From assembly GCA_963802355.1 (NCBI GenBank), contig CAWDIV010000028.1, positions 186,001-250,000 on the forward strand: a stretch of 64,000 nt of DNA, given 5' to 3'. The notes under the pieces were generated by a model. The model saw only the letters and a program-made list of their open reading frames with translations, was not told the origin of the DNA and searched no databases. Positions 1 to 8,551 of this stretch are shown here, piece after piece. Within the stretch, counting starts at the first letter, position 1, and each line of letters begins with the position of its first letter. This DNA is from SG8-41 sp963802355. Its GTDB lineage: Bacteria; Pseudomonadota; Gammaproteobacteria; Burkholderiales; SG8-41. The position numbers and the translations under genes are program-made.

Positions 1-81
1 TGATGTAAAGTAGAAAGAAGAAGAGTTAAGAAAAGAAGAAAAATAGAGTATGATCTGGAGACCCCATTTACTATTCTGCGA

Positions 82-1044
82 TCATTGACCGCGGAGGCCG
101 GCGTCCTTGATCAGTTTTCCCATCCTGGTCATTTCGGATTCCATCGCGGTCGCAAGCTCGCGCGGGGAACTGGCCACGACCTCCACTCCAGCGTTGAATA
201 ACCGCTCTGTAGTCACTGCGGACCTGAGGTACTGCGCGAGTTCCGTGTGCAGTCGCTTGATAATAGCCGCCGGCGTCTTTGCGGGAGCGAACAGCGCATA
301 AATGACGACCGATTCATAACCGGGCAGACCCGATTCCGCCACCGCAGGCAAACCGGGAGCCAGCGGGGATGGCTTCAGGCTGGTGACCCCCAACGCCCGC
401 AAGCGGCCCGACCTGACGTGCGGCAACCCCGCGGCCGTGGTAGGAAACATCATGTGCACCTGGCCGCTCAGCAGATCGTTGACCGCCGGCCCGCTGCCCT
501 TGTATGGAATGCGCACCAGATCGACGCCGGCCATGGACTTGAACAATTCCGCCGCGAGATGATTGGAAGCGCCTGTCGCCCCGGTAGCATAGTTGAGCTG
601 CCCGGGCTTCGATCGGGCCAAAGCGATCAGTTCTCTGACGGAATTTGCCGCGACCGAGGGATGCACGACAAGCAGATTGAGCGACCTTGATGTGACTGAG
701 ATCGGTGAAAAATCCTTTACCGGGTCGTACGGCACGTTGTCCTGCAGGAACGGCGTAAGCCACAAGACGCTGCCGACGGCAAGCAGGGTATAACCATCGG
801 CCGGCGCTTTGGCTACCAGTTCGCCTATGATCCCGGCAGGCCGGTTGTCCACCACCAGTTGCTGGCCCAGACTGCCTGTAAGCCCCTGCGCGATCACGCG
901 CGCCATGAAATCGTTGCCCGCTCCGGCGGGAGCGGTGATGATGCGAATGGGTTTGGTCGGATAGACTTGGCCCGACGCCGCACCCGCGCCCAAAACCATC
1001 ATGCCGACGGGTACCAGCCATGCGACAAAACGCGGCTTCGGCAT
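82..1044 (-). CDS. Bug/TctC-family tripartite tricarboxylate transporter receptor
   Basis: This is a periplasmic solute-binding protein of 320 aa in the TctC/Bug family, which captures small organic acids. It has a signal peptide of about 26 residues, the N-terminal block YPTKPIRIITAPAG, and the mid-domain IPYKGSGPAVNDLLSGQ followed by SGRLRALGVTS. I chose the ATG at 1044 because an AGGAGG lies at 1049-1054; the open frame runs eight codons further upstream. It lies 99 bp downstream of the OsmC gene on the same strand. No TctA or TctB gene is nearby, so the ligand and partner channel are unknown. Its closest relative in the window is the receptor at 29567-30529, with the same length and a GNDF motif. 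Confidence 0.93.
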   Translation of the reverse strand: MPKPRFVAWLVPVGMMVLGAGAASGQVYPTKPIRIITAPAGAGNDFMARVIAQGLTGSLGQQLVVDNRPAGIIGELVAKAPADGYTLLAVGSVLWLTPFLQDNVPYDPVKDFSPISVTSRSLNLLVVHPSVAANSVRELIALARSKPGQLNYATGATGASNHLAAELFKSMAGVDLVRIPYKGSGPAVNDLLSGQVHMMFPTTAAGLPHVRSGRLRALGVTSLKPSPLAPGLPAVAESGLPGYESVVIYALFAPAKTPAAIIKRLHTELAQYLRSAVTTERLFNAGVEVVASSPRELATAMESEMTRMGKLIKDAGLRGQ

Positions 1045-1143
1045 ATCGCCTCCTGTCAGAAACCACATTTAGAGAACTTCCCCGCGGTGTGACGTTCGCG
1101 CTTGCTGGAAATCTTGCATTGATATCTCCCGCGGCGCGGCGAT

Positions 1144-1704
1144 TCACTTCTCCGTGACGCCCTCGATGCGAAGCGGCTTGCCGTTCACTTCGAAATGGCT
1201 GTGCAGCGGGACCTGCTGCGTGATCAGGCCTTCGGCAAAACACCCGGCCTTGGCGTTCTTGACGAGGTGCGCGAGCTTGTCCGCCGGCTCGTCGCTGTCG
1301 AACCGGAGATAGGTGCTGACGCCTTCCCAGCGGTTGAACACCGTGCCTTTCAGCACCGAGCCGCCGAGGTGCTTGCGGAACGTCACCCTGCAATTCGCCC
1401 CGCTCACTTTCATTTTCATCATGTGCGCGTACCGCGCAACCTGGGTGAGCAGTCAGAAGCCGATCGCCAGCGCGAGATAGTTCATCGGCGACGGATACTT
1501 GTCCGTGCCGCCGATACGCGCGGGTTCGTCGCAGAACACTTCGAACTTGCCGACGTTGCCGCGCTTGAGCTGCATCTCGCCGGCGACGACCTCCGTGTAC
1601 ACGTCGTTCTCGTTGGTGATGCCGCCCGCGGGGAGCTCGGGCTTGTCGATCACGCGCTCGCCGGGTTTCGAGGACAAGTCTTCATTGCCCAGGGGTTTTT
1701 CCAT
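1144..1704 (-). CDS. OsmC-family redox protein, probable selenoprotein with in-frame UGA
   Basis: Read through one UGA at 1453-1455, this is a single 186-residue OsmC-like protein. Residues 1-83 hold the N-terminal beta layer, ending PSPMNYLALAIGF. Residue 84 is the UGA. The frame then continues LLTQVARYAHMMKMKVSG into a normal C-terminal half with the second conserved cysteine in AKAGCFAEGLI. OsmC/Ohr proteins are thiol peroxidases with two conserved cysteines, and the UGA falls exactly where the first (after the AIG-type turn) is expected, so selenocysteine is the natural reading. The RNA just after the UGA folds into a bacterial SECIS-like hairpin (separate entry). The start at 1704 has AGGAGG five bases upstream. 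The alternative is a nonsense mutation, but the rest of the frame is undamaged. Sel genes are not in this window. Confidence 0.8.
1400..1452 (-). promoter_or_regulatory. Candidate bacterial SECIS element in the OsmC mRNA
   Basis: On the minus strand, counting from the first base after UGA: +1 to +8 (CUGCUCAC) pairs with +46 to +53 (GUGAGCGG). Inside, G13 pairs with C30, U14 bulges, UGCGC (+15 to +19) pairs with GCGCA (+25 to +29), and the apical loop is GGUAC. A G-rich loop start 16-37 nt after UGA and a bulged U are features of bacterial SECIS elements bound by SelB. As I remember the E. coli fdhF element, GGUUGC also occupies +12 to +17 there. The fold was read by eye. Confidence 0.72.
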
Positions 1705-1960
1705 TCGTGCCTCCTATGCTGTTAATAATTGATCTCCAACCTGGGCCCCGGCGACCGTATCCTGCCACGCGACGACCGCAAGCGGCTGTTCCAGCTCGGC
1801 AACCAATTGTGGCACAGCGACAGATCGCGACGCTGGATAGTTGCGCAGCTACACGTCGCTTCCCCGCTTCGTTACACGAAAATCATAGCCGGCGTGCTGG
1901 CGGGCGTTTCCGCGACCGTTTACTCTCGGGAGGCTCGGTTCACATCCCATGGAGGTTGCA

Positions 1961-2149
1961 ATGAACAAGCTCGCCGCAACAGCGCTAGCGATGATCCTCG
2001 TGCTCGTCGGAAGCGGGTACGTTTCCGGCACTCCAGCAAAGGAAGCGCAGGCGAACCCGGCTCCCGTCGCGGCGCCGCACCTGGACCCCCACGTCGGATA
2101 TTACGAGCAGCACCTGATCAATATCGGGATAGCGAAACGCAAGCAGTAG
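1961..2149 (+). CDS. Small exported peptide of unknown function
   Basis: This 62-residue peptide begins MNKLAATALAMILVLVGSGY, a signal peptide or single membrane segment, followed by an Ala/Pro-rich stretch and a basic C-terminus ending IAKRKQ. I chose the ATG at 1961, with TGGAGG seven bases upstream, over an in-frame ATG at 1949 that overlaps this site. No family is recognised. It stands alone, divergent from the OsmC gene and upstream of a glgX remnant. It may be a real small secreted protein; coding support is limited to the ribosome binding site and the signal sequence. Confidence 0.5.
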   Translation: MNKLAATALAMILVLVGSGYVSGTPAKEAQANPAPVAAPHLDPHVGYYEQHLINIGIAKRKQ

Positions 2150-2164
2150 CAAACAACGATCGGC

Positions 2165-2382
2165 GCTGCGACCAAAACCCCTCCCAAAGTCGAGCTTTGC
2201 CTGTTCGATCAAGGCGGCAAAACCGAGACGGAACGCATCGAGCTGCCCGAATACCGGGACGAGATCTGGCACGGCTACCTGCCTGGCATAGGTCCAGGTC
2301 AGGTGTACGGTTACCGGGTCCACGGCCCCTACTCGCCGGACGAGGGAATCGCTTCAATCCGAACAAGCTCGTGCTCGACCCA
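2165..2382 (+). pseudogene. glgX: Remnant of glycogen debranching enzyme GlgX, N-terminal domain
   Basis: The frame reads KVELCLFDQGGKTETERIEL, then PEYRDEIWHGYLPGIGPGQV and YGYRVHGPYSPDEG. This is the unmistakable CBM48-type N-terminal domain of GlgX, a glycogen alpha-1,6-glucosidase. After DEG a one-base deletion near 2348 shifts the reading to NRFNPNKLVLDP, the next conserved GlgX block. Homology then stops, so only about 75 of the usual 700 residues remain. There is no start codon or ribosome binding site for it. It is a dead fragment left by a deletion or rearrangement. Confidence 0.85.
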
Positions 2383-2681
2383 TCATCAACAACACGGACA
2401 GTGCGCAGCAGGTCACTGACATCAAATGGCTTGCACGTGGTGGCATGCGCCCCTGCCATTGTCGCAATCGCAAGTCGTTATTCGACTACAAGAGCATGGA
2501 TTCCTTGCTTTGCTGCATCACGGTATAAGCGCTGGAATCTGCGCGCCGGGTGAACTAATTTGCGTTCTGCCAAGTCCGATAAATAGTTGGTCATCCGTCC
2601 AGCAGATATGACATTGGCCAGCTGGGGTTATTAAGCAGGTGGGCATTCGGAGCTGTTCAATAAATTCATGGAGGAGTCGAT

Positions 2682-2843
2682 ATGATTTCCTGGGCCGTCA
2701 CCTTCCTCGTTATCGCACTGATCGCCGCTGTGCTCGGATTCAGCGGCATCGCGGGCACCGCAGTCAACCTGGCGTGGATTTGCGCGATCATCGGCATCAT
2801 CCTTGCGCTGGTCTTCGGCATTCTGGGCCGTCGCCCGCTATAA
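2682..2843 (+). CDS. DUF1328 (YtjA/UPF0391) small membrane protein
   Basis: A 53-residue protein, MISWAVTFLVIALIAAVLGF then SGIAGTAV and a second hydrophobic helix ending FGILGRRPL. Two transmembrane helices around an FSGIAGTA turn are diagnostic of the DUF1328/UPF0391 family, widespread in proteobacteria and often stress-associated, with no defined biochemical role. A GAGGAG ribosome binding site lies at 2671-2676, six bases before the ATG. It is monocistronic here. Confidence 0.9.
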   Translation: MISWAVTFLVIALIAAVLGFSGIAGTAVNLAWICAIIGIILALVFGILGRRPL

Positions 2844-3057
2844 GCTGCCCAAGACTTCAAGTCGCCTAGTTTCCAGGCCGCGGGCGGATAGAGAACCGAA
2901 GTCTGGTTGTCGCCGTCCCGCTACGGCTTGTAGGGGTTCGATGAGCATTTGCTCGATGGGTTGCGGCTGCTCAAGCACCCGCATCGAGTATTTCCGGCAG
3001 CTTGCTCCGGCGTACTGATCTTGCGCGGAGTCGTAGCTGGCGCCAACCGCAGGACTT

Positions 3058-3083
3058 CAACCGGCCGCGTCTGCGGCCGGTTG
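3058..3083. terminator. Perfect 11-bp inverted repeat, possible terminator hairpin
   Basis: CAACCGGCCGC, a GTCT loop, then GCGGCCGGTTG form an uninterrupted 11-bp GC-rich stem. No T-tract follows, so classical intrinsic termination is uncertain. Its place between two plus-strand genes fits a transcript end or a processing hairpin. Confidence 0.45.
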
Positions 3084-3169
3084 ACCGTACACGATCCGCC
3101 GGATCGCGGGAAAATGGACTTTCCCGCTCGCATGCTGGACTCTCCCGAGAATGACCGCCCGGGCTGACG

Positions 3170-3198
3170 TTGTTCTCATACCTCGAATTTCATACTAT
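3170..3198 (+). promoter_or_regulatory. Candidate sigma-70 promoter for the hydroxyacid oxidase gene
   Basis: TTGTTC at 3170-3175 and TACTAT at 3193-3198 are separated by 17 bases and lie about 55 bases before the start codon at 3252. The match to consensus is partial (3 of 6 and 4 of 6). Confidence 0.3.
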
Positions 3199-3251
3199 AC
3201 GGCGTTCGCCACGAAGCCCATTGCGGCGGCTTCCTGCGGGAGGGATGAATC

Positions 3252-4485
3252 ATGAACGATACCGTTACACAGGCAGATCAGGCGGCCATGCGTTCCGCCG
3301 TCGCGGCGCGGCAAACAGCCACGACGCCGCGCCGGCTCAAGGGAATACTGTGCCTGGACGATTTCGAGGAGCCCGCGCGCCGCTTCCTCCCACGCCCCAT
3401 CTTCGGCTACATCTCGGGCGGCGTGGAGACGAACGCTTCGCTGGCAGCTAACCGCGCCGCCTTCGGCGAGTTCGAGTTCCTGCCGCGCGTGCTGGTCAGC
3501 ACCCGGGCGCGCCACCAGAAGACGACGGTCTTTGGGCGCACCTACGATCTGCCGTTCGGCTTTCCCCCGATGGGCGGCACTTCGCTCGCCGCCTACATGG
3601 GCGACTCCGTCCTCGCCAAGGTCGCGGCGGAGTTGAACACGATCATGATCCAGAGCGGCGCCTCGCTCACGCGGATGGAGCGCATCAGGCGAAGTCGGAT
3701 CGACCGCCTGGTTCCAGGCGTATCTGCCCGGGGAGCCCGAGATCATCACGCCGCTCGTGGAGCGGGCGCAGCGAGCCGGATTCGAAGTGCTCGTGCTCAC
3801 GGTGGACGTGCAAGTGGCCGCGAACCGCGAGAACAACGTGCGCAGCGGCTACAGCTCGCCGCTGAAGCCGACCCCACGGCTGGCATGGGACTGCATGATG
3901 CGGCCGCGCTGGCTATGCGGCACGTTTGGCCGCTCGATTCTCAACCATGGAATGCCGCACCTGGAAAACATGGGTTTTCCCCGGATACCGATCCTCGGCA
4001 ACATCGAGCGCCCGCGCATGGCGCGCGATGGGCTGTGCTGGGAGCACGTGGAACTGATGCGAAGAATCTGGAAGGGAAAGCTCGTCCTGAAGGGCGTGCT
4101 CTCCAGGGAGGACGTTCGCATCGCGCGGGAGAGCGGCGTCGACGGCATCATGGTTTCGAACCACGGCGGCCGCCAGCTCGACGGCACGGTTGCGCCGCTG
4201 CGGATGCTTCCGGCCGCAGTCTCCGAAGCCGGCGGCATGACGATCATGATGGACAGCGGGATCCGCCGGGGGACGGACGTGCTCAAAGCTCTCGCGCTGG
4301 GAGCGCAGTTCGTCTTCATCGGCAGACCGTTCCTCTATGCCGCTTCGATCGCGGGCGAAGCCGGCGTGCACCACGCCGCCAGCCTCCTGCGAGAGGAAAT
4401 CAGCCGCAACATGGCGATGCTCGGCATATCGTCCGTTGCCGAAATGAAGCGCGATCTCCTGGTTCCAAGCCGAGGCCCCATCTAG
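3252..4485 (+). pseudogene. FMN-dependent alpha-hydroxy acid oxidase (LldD-like), frameshifted
   Basis: This family oxidises L-lactate, glycolate, mandelate or similar 2-hydroxy acids with FMN. The N-terminal part (3252 to about 3680) reads through FGYISGGVETNASL, PFGFPPMGG and IMIQSGASLTRMER. The C-terminal part, in another frame to 4485, reads STAWFQAYLPGEPEIITPL, LTVDVQVAANRENNV and the active-site block VSNHGGRQLDG with its catalytic His and Arg, then FIGRPFLYA. One base is missing near 3680; otherwise all catalytic residues are present and total length (about 410 aa) is normal. It is either a recent pseudogene or carries a sequencing indel. The TAG stop at 4483-4485 is part of the IS target duplication. 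Confidence 0.88.
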
Positions 4486-5826
4486 CAGTCCGTTGAAAAG
4501 CGCCCGATTTTGACGAGCGATTTGTTCAGGTGATGCTGCTGCCGCATGCAGGTCGAGTCCCGCGGGCCTCCTGCAGGCCCGTTCGGCTTGCTGTGAAGGT
4601 TGATTTCAGCGGATTTCACGCGCAGCACAGACACCTCTCCCCTGGTTCATCCGGAATCCGACAGCAGTTGGGGCAAGCGGCGCAAGTTCACGGCGGTCAT
4701 CGCCAGCGCGAACGCCTGACCGGCGGCTTGCCTGCCGCGCACCTTCAGTTGGCGCAGCGTGCCGTGCTGCTTGGCGTCACCGAATACGGTCTCGATGAGT
4801 TTGCGAATGACCTGACTGATCGCATAGCCGGGATGCCGGGTGGTGCGTTCGTCGATTGCGCTGGAGCGCCCGGAGGTGTTCTGCGCCACATGGGGCGTCA
4901 CGTTGATCTTGCGGCAATCCTCGACGAAGTCCGCCGTGTCATAGGCCTTGTCGGCGCCGACCGTCTTGCTGGCTCTCGCGCGGTTGCGCAGCGAGCATCT
5001 CAAGAGCGGCTTCGCGTTCGGCCGTACCGCTGGCCTGGGTCAGGCGCTGATCGACCACCAGGCCATTGCGGTTCTCCATCAGCACATGACCCATGTAGCA
5101 GGGAATCGCTTCGGCGTTCTTGCTCTTGCGATGGAGCCGGCACTCGGGGTCGGTGCGGCTCTCGTGCGTGTCGTTGGTGCGCGGCTTGCCGCGGAAGTTG
5201 ACTTCCGGGTTGCTCTTCGCGCCGCTCGAGGGCGGCGGCGGGCCGTCCTTGGGCACGAAGCTCTTCTGGGAAGCCCAAGCGCGAATCAACGTGCCGTCCA
5301 CCGAGAAGTGCTCTGCCGAGAGCAGCCCCTTCGAGCGCGCCTGCGCCAGCACGCCCTCAAACAGCGCCCCGCACACGTCTTGCTCGATGAGCCGATCCCG
5401 GTTCTTGGAGAACGTCGAGTGATCCCAGGGATCATCGTGCATCGAAATGCCCACGAACCAGCGAAACAGCAGGTTGTAGCCCAACTGCTCAACGATCATG
5501 CGTTCGCTGCGCACCCCGTAGAGCACTTGCAGCATCAGCGCCCGCAACAGCTTCTCCGGTGCAATCGAATCGCGTCCGCACTCGGCATACATCGCCTCGA
5601 ACCGCCGATCCATACCCTTGAGCGCCGTATTCAGGATCTCGCGCACCGGCCGCAACGGGTGATCGCCCGGCACGAAACTCTCCAGGCTCCTCGTCGTGAA
5701 CAGCGTGTCCTGCATCGAATCTGCGCCACGCATCGCCAGCCTCACAGTGCTTTCGTCAACTCCACGCATAACGTACGTCATCGGCGTTCAGTTGACGAGT
5801 CGAGGCGAATTTCAACAAACTGCTAG
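4482..5826 (-). mobile_element. IS5/IS1182-type insertion sequence with terminal inverted repeats
   Basis: The element of about 1.34 kb is bounded by CTAGCAGTCCGTTGAAA on the left (from 4482) and, as reverse complement of the right end, CTAGCAGTTTGTTGAAA (to 5826). The termini match except two central bases, with weaker similarity inward. The palindrome CTAG occurs at both outer edges and is either the duplicated target or part of the ends. It encodes one transposase on the minus strand with a frameshift. It inserted exactly at the stop codon of the hydroxyacid oxidase gene. Confidence 0.85.
4647..5781 (-). pseudogene. IS5/IS1182-family DDE transposase, frameshifted
   Basis: The first part (5781 down to about 4990) has the N-terminal region SLESFVPGDHPLRPVREI, the conserved WFVGISMHDDPWDHSTFSKN, the DDE aspartate block FSVDGTLIRAWASQKS, and NDTHESRTDPECRLHRKS. 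The second part (about 5000 to 4647, another frame) has VGADKAYDTADFVEDCR with the second Asp, and RKLIETVFGDAKQHG with the Glu. Joined, the protein is about 378 aa, normal for the family. The frames overlap at 4939-5003, so a frameshift near 4985-5000 either inactivates the enzyme or reflects an indel. The ribosome binding site is weak; ATGs at 5781 and 5766 are both possible. Confidence 0.87.
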
Positions 5827-5829
5827 GGG

Positions 5830-5936
5830 TGATGGCGCCTCGCTGGTGATGAGGTGACGTCGCTAACGCTGGTGACGAGGTGATGCCGCTGGCGCTCGTG
5901 ATGTAGCCACTTCGTCACTTCGTCACTGCATCACAC
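5830..5936. repeat. Degenerate GTGATG / TCACTTCG tandem repeat
   Basis: Between the IS end and the MliC stop lie GTGATG- and GTGACGAGGTGAT-type words, then TCACTTCG octamer steps near 5910-5930. This is one of many similar intergenic arrays in the window. No coding content is seen. Confidence 0.6.
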
Positions 5937-5938
5937 CA

Positions 5939-6298
5939 TCAGGGCGCGCGCTCGAGCTTGCACTTGGCAAACTGCACTGCCCCGCCCTCTTCCAGCACCG
6001 CCTCGCCATCCTTGATCGTCAGACTCGTGCGGGCGTTGCTGAACTGCTCGCCGGAAGCCGAGGCGGTGCGATTCAGGCGAAATTCCCGGTCGGGATAGAT
6101 GACCCAGGCAGATTTCGCGTCTGCCTCGACGCGCACCAGGAGGCGCTTGCCGCCTTCGCAGGCATACCCCGTTGCGCCGGGGGGCGTATACGGCCCTGCC
6201 ACCTCCGCGGACGAGCGTGACCACGGCACCCAGCCACCGCCGCTGCAGCCGGCGAGCATCACCGCAGCAATGAATAGACTTGAAGTTGTCTTGACCAT
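5939..6298 (-). CDS. mliC: MliC-family lipoprotein (C-type lysozyme inhibitor)
   Basis: A 119-residue lipoprotein. The signal peptide ends in the lipobox LAGC with the lipidated Cys at residue 18. Then come a short linker and a MliC domain (about residues 43-117) beginning YACEGGKRLLVRV, with SGEQFSNARTSLTIKDGEA and a terminal Cys in FAKCKL that pairs with the first. MliC proteins are outer-membrane lipoproteins that inhibit host or competitor c-type lysozymes. The gene stands between repeat arrays and is followed in the same direction only by the IS. Confidence 0.85.
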   Translation of the reverse strand: MVKTTSSLFIAAVMLAGCSGGGWVPWSRSSAEVAGPYTPPGATGYACEGGKRLLVRVEADAKSAWVIYPDREFRLNRTASASGEQFSNARTSLTIKDGEAVLEEGGAVQFAKCKLERAP

Positions 6299-6311
6299 GA
6301 CGCGATTCCTT

Positions 6312-6362
6312 ATTATGAAGCCGTCACTTCTTCACCGCTTCACTTCCTCAATTCTTCACCGA
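6312..6362. repeat. TCACTTC-type tandem repeat between mliC and tctC
   Basis: The stretch steps through CACTTCTTCACCGCTTCACTT and similar words of seven to eight bases, ending eight bases before the TctC stop codon at 6371. It belongs to the intergenic array family described in the findings. Confidence 0.55.
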
Positions 6363-6370
6363 CGATAGGG

Positions 6371-7357
6371 TCACTTCGGTTTCAGGCCGGCATCCGAGAC
6401 CAGTTTGGACAACGTTTCGAGCTGGGCGCGCAGGATCTTGTTGTATTGCTCGGGCGTGCTCGGCGCGGGAACAAAGTCAATGCCCTGCAGCCGTTCCCTG
6501 ACGTCGGGAAGATCGAGGATGCGCGCGATCTCCTTGTTGATCTGATTGACGATGGGGCGCGGCGTGCCGGCGGGCGCCAGCACTGCGTGGGATGTTTCCG
6601 GCCGCTTGAACTCCGGCATCGTCTCCCCCAGCGCAGGCACGTCCGGCAGCACGGATGCGCGCTGCGGCGTGGTCACCGCCAGCGCCACCAGTTTTCCCTC
6701 CCTGACGAATGGCAGCACCACGCCCATGGTCCCGACGTGATAGTGAGCGCGTCCGCCCAGAATCTCGATGGTCGCATCCGGTCCACCCTTGAATGCGACC
6801 TGCACGACCTTGATGCTGGCGATAAAGTTGAATCTTGCCCCGGTGAGATGGCTCGCGCTCCCGGTCGCGCTGGAAGCGAAGATGAGCTTGCCGGGTTGGG
6901 CCTTGGCGAGGGCGACGAGATCGTTTACCGACTTGACGCCCAGCGCGGGCGCCGCGACCAGGACATTCGTGCTGAAACCGATCTGAGTAATGCCCGCGAA
7001 GTCCTTGATCGGGTCGTAAGGAACGCTTTGCTGCAGCACCGGGCTGATTGCAAAATTGGGCAGAGCGTACAAGAGCGTGTGGCCATCCGGTGTGGCCTTG
7101 GCGACCGTGCCCGCCCCGAGCAGGCCGCCCGCGCCCGGCCGGTTTTCCATTACCACCGGCCGCCCCCAGCTCTCGCTCATTTTCTGGGCGAGCATGCGCG
7201 CGATACCGTCCGGCTGGCTGCCAGGCGTGGTCGCTGCCACCAGGCGGATCGGCTTGCTCGGGAAATTCTGCTGCGCCTGCGGAATACCCGGCGCGGCCGC
7301 GAGCGCGACGCCCGTCACGACAACGGCAGCGAATCTACGTCGTTGCGGAAACTGCAT
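6371..7357 (-). CDS. Bug/TctC-family solute-binding receptor
   Basis: A 328-residue periplasmic receptor for carboxylates. The start MQFPQRRRFAAVVVTGVALA leads a signal peptide cleaved after PQAQQ. Family blocks follow: FPSKPIRLVAATTPGSQPDG, GRPVVMENRPGAGGLLG, TPDGHTLLYALPN, FKGGPDATIEILGGRAHYH and LAPAGTPRPIVNQINKEI. The frame stays open far upstream across the E1-alpha gene; that extension is antisense shadow, and ATG 7357 places the signal peptide correctly. The HYHVGTMGVVLP segment differs from the usual I/M-F-x-P-A block, so the ligand may be unusual. It is divergent from the E1-alpha gene, about 190 bp away, which hints at shared control. Confidence 0.92.
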   Translation of the reverse strand: MQFPQRRRFAAVVVTGVALAAAPGIPQAQQNFPSKPIRLVAATTPGSQPDGIARMLAQKMSESWGRPVVMENRPGAGGLLGAGTVAKATPDGHTLLYALPNFAISPVLQQSVPYDPIKDFAGITQIGFSTNVLVAAPALGVKSVNDLVALAKAQPGKLIFASSATGSASHLTGARFNFIASIKVVQVAFKGGPDATIEILGGRAHYHVGTMGVVLPFVREGKLVALAVTTPQRASVLPDVPALGETMPEFKRPETSHAVLAPAGTPRPIVNQINKEIARILDLPDVRERLQGIDFVPAPSTPEQYNKILRAQLETLSKLVSDAGLKPK

Positions 7358-7549
7358 GGCGCCTAAGATTCTAGTCAAGCTTGATGCCTGCGTCCCAGAC
7401 GACCTTCTCGTTCTTCGGGATCTCGGCGCGTATGATCGCATGGTTTCTGTTCCTCCGACTCTTTGGATCTTGACAATTGCGTTCGCAATGGCGATCCGGG
7501 GACAATGCTTTTGGGGAAGAGTAGATGATGTCGAAGAAGATTGACACAT

Positions 7550-8536
7550 ATGGACAGATCGATGATTTCGAACACATCTGACCTGATCGACATGCTCCGC
7601 AAGATGATCCTGATCCGCGAGTTCGACGAGCTGGCGATCAAACTGCGGACGGCAGGCAAGATATACGGCGCTGTGCATCCCTATGTGGGCCAGGAAGCCG
7701 TCGCCGTGGGCGTCTGCGCCAATCTGACACACGCCGATCGGGTGACCAGCACTCACCGCGGCCACGGGCACTGCATCGCCAAGGGAGCGGACATCAAGCG
7801 CATGATGGCCGAACTGTTCGGGCGCGTCGACGGCTACTGCAAAGGCAAGGGCGGGTCGATGCACATCGCCGACTTCGCGGTCGGCATGCTCGGTGCAAAC
7901 GGCATCGTCGGCGGCGGACTGCCGATGGCGACGGGTGCCGCGCTGGCCGCCCAGCTCGAGGGCAAGGGCAACGTCGCGGTCTGCTTCTTCGGCGACGGTG
8001 CGGTCGCCGAGGGCGAGTTCCACGAGGCGCTCAATATCAGTTCGGTGTGGAAACTGCCGATCGTTTTCGTCTGCGAGAACAATCAGTACGCCGCCAACAA
8101 TGCGATCGGGGTGCAGCACCCGATCACCGATGTGGCGGTGCGCGCCAAAAGTTACGGCCTGCCCGGTCTCACGATCGATGGCAACGACGTGCTGGCCGTC
8201 CGCGAGGCCGCGCGCGCGGCGGTCGAGCGGGCGCGTCGTGGCGAAGGCCCATTCCTGCTCGAGTGCAAGACCTACCGCTGGCACTTTCATGCGATGCGCA
8301 ACACGCCGCCGCCCGAAACCCGGCCGGCCGCCGAAATCGCAGAGTGGAAGGAACGCGACCCGATCGCCCGTCTGGCGGCTGACCTGATTGCGCGGCGCCT
8401 GATGACGGAATCCGATCTGGGGAGCCTGCAAACGCAGGTTCATGCTGATCTGCAAGAGGCCGTGGCGTTCGCCGACGCGAGCGCGTTTCCGGATCCCAAG
8501 GACATCCTGGTCGACATGTTCGCGGCGTCGACCTGA
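7550..8536 (+). CDS. TPP-dependent dehydrogenase E1 component, alpha subunit (AcoA/PDH type)
   Basis: A 328-residue E1-alpha subunit of a 2-oxoacid or acetoin dehydrogenase complex; it decarboxylates the substrate on thiamine diphosphate. The TPP motif GDGAVAEGEFHEALN starts at about residue 148 and closes with CENNQYA. Upstream are the conserved STHRGHGHCIAKG and KGKGGSMHI blocks. The beta subunit follows after a 170-bp gap containing a large inverted repeat. No E2 or E3 gene is adjacent, so the acyl acceptor must come from elsewhere, or the pair acts alone as some AcoAB-like proteins may. I chose ATG 7550; a TTG at 7541 and ATG 7562 are also in frame. The substrate cannot be told from sequence; acetoin is a reasonable guess. 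Confidence 0.9.
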   Translation: MDRSMISNTSDLIDMLRKMILIREFDELAIKLRTAGKIYGAVHPYVGQEAVAVGVCANLTHADRVTSTHRGHGHCIAKGADIKRMMAELFGRVDGYCKGKGGSMHIADFAVGMLGANGIVGGGLPMATGAALAAQLEGKGNVAVCFFGDGAVAEGEFHEALNISSVWKLPIVFVCENNQYAANNAIGVQHPITDVAVRAKSYGLPGLTIDGNDVLAVREAARAAVERARRGEGPFLLECKTYRWHFHAMRNTPPPETRPAAEIAEWKERDPIARLAADLIARRLMTESDLGSLQTQVHADLQEAVAFADASAFPDPKDILVDMFAAST

Positions 8537-8551
8537 GAACCTCATTTCAGC

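Larger units (their letters stand above)
2844..3251. other. Non-coding gap with a perfect hairpin and a candidate promoter
   Basis: No convincing gene is visible between the DUF1328 stop and the hydroxyacid oxidase start. The stretch carries the stem-loop at 3058-3083 and the promoter-like pair at 3170-3198, listed separately. The rest looks like ordinary non-coding sequence. Confidence 0.5.

Noticed and set aside
4948..5826. 292-residue plus-strand frame inside the IS
   Set aside because: Antisense to the transposase and ends at the IS edge; no similarity to known accessory proteins.
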